DNA from: Lamellibrachia columna | Lineage: Eukaryota > Annelida > Polychaeta > Sabellida > Siboglinidae | Direction: 5' to 3' | Length of the DNA stretch: 64,000 nt | NCBI GenBank assembly: GCA_963662155.1 | Contig: OY759265.1 | Location: forward strand, 60,218,326 to 60,282,325 | Shown: one piece after another, positions 56,578-64,000 of the stretch | Numbering within the stretch: position 1 is the first letter of the stretch | Layout of the letters: each line of letters opens with the position of its first letter | Position numbers and translations under genes: made by a program | The notes under the pieces: generated by a model | The model's database searches: none | Seen by the model: only the letters and a program-made list of their open reading frames with translations | Told to the model about the DNA's origin: nothing

Positions 56578-58417
56578 CACCAGGGATGAACCGAAGAAGA
56601 AGGTGGCTAGAAGAGCCGTGGACAACGCAAAGAGGGAATAGGAGGAGGAACTATGCAGAAAGTTAGATTAGGATTGTGGAAAGAAGTTTATATATAAGAT
56701 GGCACGAGAGAGGGATGAGGACAACAAGGATGTAAACATGAGAGAGGGATGAGGACAACAAGGATGTAAACATGAGAGAGGGATGAAGACAACAAGGATG
56801 TAAACATGAGAGAGGGATGAGGACAACAAGGATGTAAACATGAGAGAGGGATGAGGACAACAAGGATGTAAACATGAGAGAGGGATGAGGACAACAAGGA
56901 TGTAAACATGAGAGAGGGATGAGGACAACAAGGATGTAAACATGAGAGAGGGATGAGGACAACAAGGATGTAAACATGAGAGGGATGAGGACAACAAGGA
57001 TGTAAACATGAGAGAGGGATGAGGACAACAAGGATGTAAACATGAGAGAGGGATGAGGACAAGGATGTAAAAACTGGAACAGTAATCAAAGACAAGAATG
57101 GGAAGCTAGTCACGGATAGAAAGATGTGCTACAGGTATGGGAGAATTATTTCAAGGAACTGTTAAACCAAAGGGAAATAGCGAACTAGAACTAACGATTG
57201 CGGTAGAGGGACAAGTGAAGTTGGAGGAGATCGGGGATGCAGTGGTAGAAAGAGTAACGAAGAAGATGAATTGAGGTCGAGCGACAGGTATTGATGAAGT
57301 GAGAGTGGAGATGCTGTTGAATACCTGCATGAGAGATAGGAAGATCCCAGAGGAGTGGCAGACGGGGTTGATAGTCCCTGTATAGAATAGAAAAGGATAT
57401 GTTCACCACCTTGGAAAATACTGAGGCATCACGCTGCTGAGTCATGTCCTGGAGGTGTTAGAGAGGATTCTGGATGGAAGGATAAGGAGGATAGTGGAGT
57501 GCGAAATGGAGAAGACCAATAAGGTTTCTGAAGAGGAAGAGGTACGGCGGACGGGATGTTCACTCAGAGACAATTGGTGAATAAGAGACTGGAGGGACAG
57601 GAGAATGTGGCTCTGGGATTCATAAACCTTGAAAAGGCATACGACAGTTCATAGAGAGATGGCCATGACGACGTTGAGGTGGATTGGTGTCCCAGAGGCG
57701 GAGGTGAGAATGGTCGAAGGTACGATATGAAGAGACAAAAGGTAGAGTAATGTGCAGACCGGGAATATCGGAGGAATTCAAGGTGGATGTCGGCCTGAGG
57801 CAGGGGAGTGCCTTAAGCCCAAAGTTGCTCAACGCAGTAGTAGAGGTGATCAGCAGGAAAGCGAGTACGAGGGACTTTCTCTGCAAGTTATTTTTTTATA
57901 TACACAGATGACCTGGAAGTAGTAGCGGACAGTGAGGCAGACCTTTAAAACAGGTTGGTAGAGTGGAACGAAATCTTTGGCACAAATGCACAGAGAGTAA
58001 GTCTAGAGAAGATGGAAGTGCTTTAAGCAGCAGAAAAAAGATGTAGACGTAAAGTTGGATGGGAAGAAACTGAACCAACGAGACAGCTTTGTAAATTCGC
58101 AGGAGGATACACGCTGGGGCGAGTGCATGGAAGAGAGTGAAAAGGGTGATGGGAAATATACATGTATCTCGGAAGCTAAAAAGGCTTAACTCGTGCCATA
58201 TGTAATCAGCCTACATATACGGCCTAGATACCATGGCGATGACAAAAAACAAGAGAAACTGCAAGTTGGCGAGAATAAATGGGTGAGAAGAATTGTAGGA
58301 GTGAAAAGAATAGACAAGCTAAGAATGGGGGAGTTGAGGGAGGAGGTGGGTGTGAGAGAGACACCCCGGATAACAGGGGTAAAAAGAAGAACAACAATAA
58401 CAGTCACGGTCAATTAA
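56578..58417 (+). pseudogene. Decayed LINE reverse transcriptase with internal minisatellite
   Basis: The plus strand in changing frames reads: YKMARERDEDNKDV (56690-56735), KDKNGKLVTDRK (57090), GRATGIDEVRVEMLL (57275), IPEEWQTGLIVPV (57345), GITLLSHVLEVLERIL (57423), ALGFINLEKAYDS (57611), GLRQGSALSPKLLNAV (57792), YTDDLEVVADSEADL (57900; the catalytic motif, FADD in active enzymes) and NKWVRRIVGVKRIDKLRMG (58277). These follow the order of a non-LTR reverse transcriptase. Multiple stops and frameshifts make it dead. A 34-bp array interrupts the linker before KTGTVIKDK. No TSD was identified. Confidence 0.8.
56704..57069. repeat. 34-bp minisatellite, about 11 copies, inside a LINE
   Basis: Unit GAGAGAGGGATGAGGACAAC followed by AAGGATGTAAACAT; two copies are shortened. 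The unit is the LINE coding segment for RERDEDNKDVN repeated, so it was probably amplified in place. Confidence 0.95.
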
Positions 58418-59085
58418 CTTAGCACCTACTTATGTAATGTACCAAAGGCTCAAACAACAAAGGAGAAGCCATGGTTCGCGAAACAATTAATAACAACGAA
58501 TTACGAGTACACCGACGACAAAGCCCATTTTCGGCGAAATGAAACAACCGCTGAGTTACGAGTCGCCCCAGTTCAGAGCAGACAATTTGTATGTCCAGAG
58601 TCAACATACATGACGAAACTGAAATGGGTAATTACATTAAAAGCAAACATGTAGTTGTTCGCAAACTGATGAAAACCAATCATGATGACGTCACCTTCTG
58701 TTTATTTAAATTGACCGTATCATGTGATGATGCGGACAGAGGTACTACAAATTAGGTTATACTTTGTTAGTTTTGTCCAGATGTTGATAACATGAAAAAC
58801 AAGACGACATGTCAGGTACTTAGGAACAGGTACAAACAGCTGTATAACAATGTAGCGTATGACCAAATGAAATAAACATTTCAGAGTTGTTACTTTACGC
58901 AGTAAACATACTACACTTGGTAGTTTTAATGAAGGAACAGGAGGCTCTTATTAACCTACACGTCTACATCACATTGTACACACGTTGCTTGACATATGCC
59001 ATGCTGTAAGTGTGAGTAAAGGTATTGTTGTAAGAAGTAGGGTCAGTATCCTTTTCATTTCATTGTTTATAACTATCCACACACA
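58418..59085. other. Intergenic stretch, nothing assigned
   Basis: No gene, array or transposon end recognised. Confidence 0.6.
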
Positions 59086-59091
59086 AAAAAT

Positions 59092-59170
59092 TAATTGAGG
59101 AGGCATCTTTAATTGAGAAGGGAATTTTAATTGAGAAGGGACCTTTAATTGAGGAGGGACCTTTAAGAAA
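59092..59170. repeat. 18-19-bp tandem repeat, 4 copies
   Basis: AATTGAGAAGGGACCTTT and close variants (GAGGAGGCATCTTT, GAAGGGAATTTT). Confidence 0.9.
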
Positions 59171-59883
59171 AATGCCATTCAAAGCAATGCGCTCCAGTTT
59201 TGTGTGGACAAAGAAGTCTGGATATACAATTATTCATTCATGTACACAATGGCACAGCCAATTAAAATAATCATAAACGTTAATCTAATAAAAAACAAAC
59301 TATTATCCCTATGGCATTTCTAAAACCTTGTAAGATTGAACAACAAAACAGAGACAAATGAACATGAACAATACAAACAGCGATGCCGCTCTTTCAGATA
59401 TAAATATAATACCTTGTAACTGTTATGACAATGACAGTTCTTGCCAGTATAACAATGGGATTAATAGAAACAAGTGTGACAACTGAAATGGATGTCGTTG
59501 AGGAAACCTTTAATGGTGGTGTTTGAAATAATACTGTGTTGCTAACATACTGAGGTAATAATGTCAGGCGTTGCAAGACACGTTAGTTCTGAATGTTCAT
59601 CGAAGAGCTTATTCCCCGGCCTACGTGGCCTTGTCTGCGTTGTTTCTGTACCAAATGCCCTATTTTGGAAGCATGATCCTTTCAATGGAACATATCGACA
59701 GGCATTATGTGTCCACATGAACACCACCCTGCCAGTACGCCCTACATATATAAACAGTGTTCCAATGAGGTCGATATTGCCTATTGTATCGACAAGCCCG
59801 ATAACCATCTGATCAACTGTGCGTATGTTGGCACTTATATCGACACATCTGATCAACTCTCTACACATTCTCTTTTCATTGCT
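59171..59883. other. Intergenic stretch, nothing assigned
   Basis: Contains a short internal duplication (TCGACA...CTGATCAACT, 59797-59857). No gene seen. Confidence 0.55.
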
Positions 59884-60711
59884 CACGAATACAAGACAGG
59901 AGCCATAGAACTGGGTCTGATTGGTCACACACCCATTGGCTGTACACTTGGGGCTGTAAGCTCTGGAACACAACACACAAATACAAGACAGGAGCCATAG
60001 AACTGGGTCTGATTGGTCACACACCCATTGCCTGTACACTTGGGGCTGTAAGCTCTGGAACACAACACACAAATACAAGACAGGAGCCATAGAACTGGGT
60101 CTGATTGGTCACACACCCATTGCCTGTACACTTGGGGCTTTAAGCTCTGGAACACAACAAACAAATACAAGACAGGAGCCATAGAACTGGGTCTGATTGG
60201 TCACACACCCATTGGCTGTACACTTGAGGCTGCAAGCTCTGGAACACAACACACAAATACAAGACAGGAGCCATAGAACTGGGTCTGATTGGTCACACAC
60301 CCATTGGCTGTACACTTGAGGCTGCAAGCTCTGGAACACAACACACAAATACAAGACAGGAGCCATAGAACTGGGTCTGATTGGTCACACACCCATTGGC
60401 TGTACACTTGGGGCTGCAAGCTCTGGAACACAACACACAAATACAAGACAGGAGCCATAGAACTGGGTCTGATTGGTCACACACCCATTGGCTGTACACT
60501 TGAGGCTGCAAGCTCTGGAACACAACACACAAATACAAGACAGGAGCCATAGATCTGGGTCTGATTGGTCACACACCCATTGACTGTACACTTGGGGCTG
60601 CAAGCTCTGGAACACAACACACAAATACAAGACAGGAGCCATAGAACTTGGTCTGACTGGTCACACACCTATTGGCTGTACACTTGGGGCTGCAAGCTCT
60701 AGAACACAACT
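59884..60711. repeat. 92-bp satellite, 9 copies
   Basis: Repeats with a regular 92-bp step (ACAAGACAGG at 59891, 59983 and so on). The unit contains AGCCATAGAACTGGGTCTGA, TTGGTCACACACCCATTGGC and TGTACACTTGGGGCTGCAAG. 92 is not divisible by three, so the recurring 85-codon minus-strand frames are artefacts. Each unit carries two ATTGG (inverted CCAAT) motifs. Confidence 0.97.
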
Positions 60712-61204
60712 GATGTTTGCAATCTACCAAACATCCACAGTCCATCACAGCATTTATAAAAAATTAAAGTCTAACAAATATGTTGCTAAAGGGTACACAT
60801 TAGAAGCAATAACTGCAGGATATAAATGTTATTGGGCTGATAAATTGTGATTTGTGAATGATTTCTCTTTACTGGGTAATTCACAATCTATTTCAAAATA
60901 TCTACAGATGTAGTCTGAATGTTTCCAAACAAAGATCAAGTGATTGCAAATCAGCAACGTTCCCTTTAGAGTTATATATAGTATGTCCCCTCCCCCCCCC
61001 ACCCCCACTAGCACAATCTTTCTTGTGCCTGGTTTAATAACAAAATGCAGCACAATCTTTCACAAGAAATCTAAACCTGAATCACCAGTTTGCAGCAAGA
61101 CCACATGAGATTTGCCGTAGATATGACTGCCGATAAAGCCTGTTTGCATACCCCGAGGGTTAGGTTGGTACACTCACACAAGGTCAATGAATTAAAAAAA
61201 ATTA
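60712..61204. other. Spacer, nothing assigned
   Basis: AT-rich sequence with a C-rich run at 60986-61008. No gene seen. Confidence 0.6.
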
Positions 61205-61301
61205 ACAAGATTTAACAAGATTGCCATCCCAAACAACAAGTTCCAGGTGGCAAGTGGACAAGGAAGCCATTGGCTTATCGAGAGTCCAACACTTTTCTCA
61301 T

Positions 61302-62147
61302 CTATGTGTTGCCCACCCTTATCAAATATTTGTCAATTCTATTTTTAAACATATTCACACTACTAGCATTAACACAATCATTTGGCAGTTTGTGCCATTC
61401 ATTTATCACCCTCTGTGAGAAAGAGTACTTTCTCATGTCCAACCTACACTGCACCTTAACTAATGCTGCTTTGTGTCCTCTGGTTCTACTGCCTTCTTTA
61501 AGTTTGAAGAATATATTCCTATCAACATCCTCATAACCTTTCACTATTTTAAACACTTCTATTTGGTCTCATCTTAGTCTCCTGGTCTCAAGTATTGTCA
61601 AACCAAATTGTAATAAGTGACTTTCGTAACTAAGGTCTCTCAATTCTGGAATCATTTTAGTTGCTCTTCGTTGTATTCTTTCTAGCTTGCCTATGTCCTT
61701 TTTACGATATGGCCTCCATGCTTGAATACAATATTGTAAATGTGGTCTAACTATTGCTTTGTAAAGGGGTACAATTAGCTGTTTCTCCTTATACATGATA
61801 GTTCTCCTAATTAGCCCTAGAATTTGATTTCCTTTCGAAGCAGCAATCCCACATTGCCCTGAAACTTTCATGTCAGCACTAAATGTTACTCCTAAGTCCT
61901 TTTCTTGTGTGGTTCTACCTAGTACAGCATCCACCATTTTATATTCTTCGTCCATGTTTCCATGTCCTATGTGTATACATTTACACTTCCCAAAATTTAA
62001 TAACATTTGCCATTTTTCTGACCATTTAACTAATTTATCTAGATCATCCTGTAAACTTTGTTTATCTGCATCATTAGTAAACTTTCTGAATACTTTTGTG
62101 TCATCTGCAAATTTCAGTACTTTGTTAGATATGTCATCTTCCAAATC

Positions 62148-62207
<60 letters not shown>

Positions 62208-62736
62208 GTATAGGTCCTAATACTAATCCCTGTGGTACCCCACTCAAAATCGATTTCCAATTTAAAATCTCACCATCTACTATTACTCTCTGTCTTCTGT
62301 GTGTAAGCCACTTTTCTATCCAGTTGATTACATCATTACCATGGGCTTTTAGTTTAAGTAACAATCTTTGATGTGGCACTTTATCGAAAGCTTTCTGAAA
62401 ATCTAAGTAGACAACATCCACTGGTGACCCGTCATCTACCCACTTTGTAATTTCTTCCAAAAAGCATAAGAGATTGGTTAGACATGACCTTGCTTTTAGG
62501 AACCCAAGTTGAGATGTATTTATTAATTTATATTTTACAAGGAATTCCACCATGTGGTGTCTAATTAATGTTTCGAGTAATTTACATACAACTGATGTTA
62601 AACTCACTGGTCTGTAATTTTCTGGTTTGTTCCTCGATCCCTTCTTAAATAGCGGCGTAATGTTTCCTTCTTTCAATTCTAAAGGAACTATTCCTTCTTC
62701 TAGTGGCAAGTTAACATTTTTTGGAACAATTGGCAC
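61302..62736 (-). pseudogene. LINE reverse transcriptase (fragment, frameshifted)
   Basis: Minus strand. Order of motifs: EGNITPLFKKGSRNKPENYR, PVSLTSVVCKLLETLI, LGFLKARSCLTNLL, VYLDFQKAFDKVPH (catalytic Asp region), SGVPQGLVLGPILFLIYI; then after a TA tract NDLEDD, LKFADDTKVFRKF (the catalytic Asp pair in FADD), KDLGVTFSADMK, LYKAIVRPHLQYCIQAWRPY, ERIQRRATKMIP, then RKYSFSQRVINEWHKLP and a C-terminus ending near 61302. It is broken by the TA expansion (frame lost at LIYIND), by a stop at about 61569, and lacks the endonuclease. The motifs fit the jockey/CR1 group. It reverse-transcribed LINE RNA when intact. Confidence 0.93.
62149..62199. repeat. (TA)n tract inside the reverse transcriptase
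   Basis: About 50 bp of TA repeats lie exactly where the coding sequence for LIYIND (TTAATATATATAAATGAT-like) would be. Its length puts the downstream FADD part in another frame. Confidence 0.93.
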
Positions 62737-62750
62737 TTCGCATATCTAGC

Positions 62751-63044
62751 CATGGCCACTACACTTCGACAATATATGTATTGATTATATAACGTTCACA
62801 TCTAGTGATATCTGTCCGCCACCAACTCCCAATCCGTTTGTACTGCGGTGTCACAGGCCTTTGCTACACTTCTGCAGTCGTCTCCGTGTAAATGTAAAAA
62901 TAAATAAATACAACCAGTGTATCAAAATGCCTGCATGTCTACAACATAACAACTATCCAAATCCTGGCTAGTTTAGTTTCCTGTGACATCACCGTCCATA
63001 TTTGCATAATAAAACCTGATGAGAGTAGTCCATTGTCTACGACA
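62751..63044. other. Presumed 3' UTR and flank of the kelch gene
   Basis: Downstream of the kelch stop codon on the minus strand. I see no clear AATAAA on that strand close to the stop, so the transcript end is not placed. Confidence 0.4.
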
Positions 63045-63220
63045 CTAATTGTGTAGGAGCACTGACGATGGCACCCCGTCACCGTTGAGGCAGGGTTCGA
63101 GGGCGACACACACCCCATGACCGCTGCGTCCACACGACATATTGGTTACTTCCTTCCACTCGTCCTGGTCCGGGTCATATGCCTCGACACTCGCCAGGAA
63201 GTCGTTGCCATCGTGGCCCC
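63045..63220 (-). CDS. Kelch-repeat protein, last coding exon
   Basis: The acceptor GATTGTTCTAG is followed by a 176-nt exon (phase 1 in) ending in TAG at 63045. It encodes [40 protein letters not shown] and a tail [22 protein letters not shown] followed by ..VE.YDP..(D/E)W..V..M..GRSGHG is the pattern of the last kelch blade of BTB-kelch (KLHL-type) proteins, which usually act as substrate receptors for Cullin-3 ubiquitin ligases. The rest of the gene lies right of the window. The exact KLHL member cannot be told from one blade. Confidence 0.85.
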
Positions 63221-63880
63221 CTAGAACAATCAACAATAACATTAAGTTTCAACATAACTCCACTTCATAGCAACCGAGACAACACTGCTATCAAGACAAT
63301 ACAATCACATAACAAAGTTAATTTATATACCAAAGTTAAGTGAATTACTTAACAAATTAAGTGAATTACCTACAAAATGTAACAAAAAGCCAGACCAGCG
63401 ATAATATAATCCATTCATTTGTGTAAAAAATTAATTATTGACTCTTGCACACACGCACGCACAAGTGAACCCACGCACACATGCAGGCATGGGTGAAATG
63501 CAAAAAGGCTGGATTAAATTTCATTATTTTAAGAATAAGTGGACATTGTTGAGTTTTATTCCACACCTAACCTTTCTTTCTTTCTTTCTTTATAGTTCTG
63601 TAGATGCCCCGAGTGTCAAGGAATAAACTCTACATGGGGAATAGCGTGCGGAGCGAGTACTTTTCCAGTGATTTAAAAGGCAGTGGTATAAAAGTTACGC
63701 TGTAATTTAAAAACAAGAATAAACATTTTAAATAAAAATCCTACGTATTCACAGTTTCTTTCTCGGCAAATATAACCACAAAACATCCTATTTCTGACTA
63801 CCAGTGACCACACCTTGATACTGTAACCAATCACATTACACTGACTTCATTAATTTTATTTCTTCACGACATTGTTCTTG
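63221..63880. other. Kelch gene intron, nothing else assigned
   Basis: The region upstream of the last kelch exon must be intronic. It contains short ACGCACAC and (TTTC)n low-complexity pieces. No further kelch exon was found before the window ends. Confidence 0.6.
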
Positions 63881-64000
63881 CATAGAGCCCCACCTAGTGC
63901 ACAGAGCCCCACCTAGTGCACAGAGCCCCACCTAGTGCACAGAGCCCCACCTAGTGCACAGAGCCCCACCTAGTGCACATAGCCCCACCTAGTGCACAGA
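63881..64000. repeat. 19-bp minisatellite at the window edge
   Basis: At least six copies of AGAGCCCCACCTAGTGCAC, nearly identical (one AT change near 63979), continuing past the right edge. It is probably intronic in the kelch gene. Confidence 0.97.

Larger units (their letters stand above)
61205..62750 (-). mobile_element. 5'-truncated LINE, jockey/CR1-type
   Basis: Minus-strand element. Its 3' end is a short UTR (ACTCTCGATAAGCCAATGGC...CACTTGCCACC) and a tail made of repeated ATCTTGTTAA-type units (61205-61222 on the plus strand). The 5' end stops inside the reverse transcriptase near 62750. No target duplication was identified. A second, shorter copy of its 3' end is at 53290-53366. Confidence 0.85.

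Overview
This is animal (bilaterian, invertebrate-type) genomic DNA. Intron-split genes with GT-AG junctions, a secreted laminin alpha chain, a kelch-repeat gene, several non-LTR retrotransposon relics, DNA transposons with recognisable target-site duplications (TSDs) and a tRNA-derived SINE support this. The mix of LINE relics and the abundance of unusually long, clean satellite arrays would fit a marine lophotrochozoan such as a mollusc, but the species cannot be fixed from the sequence. The uninterrupted low-complexity arrays suggest a long-read assembly.

Layout. 1-15.8 kb: the 5' half of a laminin alpha gene on the minus strand. Nine coding exons were resolved by splice sites and phase (15,815 down to 1,815). 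They encode a signal peptide, the laminin N-terminal (LN) domain and six laminin-type EGF (LE) repeats; the gene runs off the left edge. Its introns hold TTAA-flanked piggyBac-like MITEs (one carrying a tRNA-SINE), a palindromic AT-core MITE and several minisatellites. 16-38 kb: gene-poor. It contains a long polypurine tract, a 5'-truncated LINE with a perfect 13-bp TSD (19,741-22,450), a THAP zinc-finger relic (27.5 kb), a hAT-like MITE (34.5 kb) and large satellites. These include a CACGTG-bearing 29-bp array (32.3-33.35 kb), a 2.3-kb 42-bp array (35.0-37.4 kb) and a GTT-variable array. 38.7-40.85 kb: first coding exon (712 codons, minus strand) of a secreted, very arginine-rich, low-complexity protein that I do not recognise. 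41-48 kb: a palindromic CCAAT-type repeat, AT, 22-bp and 46-bp arrays, and one weak candidate exon at 45.5 kb. 48-50.5 kb: a degenerate hAT transposon with both ends and an 8-bp TSD (7/8 match). 50.5-63 kb: LINE relics (56.6-58.4 kb plus strand; 61.2-62.7 kb minus strand), a 92-bp array and candidate regulatory motif clusters. 63.0-63.2 kb: last coding exon of a kelch-repeat protein (minus strand). 63.88-64 kb: a 19-bp array running off the right edge.

How things fit together: laminin alpha (basement membrane) and the Arg-rich secreted protein lie in the same orientation and may both act outside the cell, but nothing shows a shared pathway. The clearest structural theme is that three tandem repeats sit inside LINE coding sequence at places where they look locally amplified: a 17-bp array in a LINE C-terminus, a 34-bp array in a LINE linker, and a TA tract at the LIYIND motif of a reverse transcriptase. 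No prokaryotic system, CRISPR array or tRNA gene was seen.
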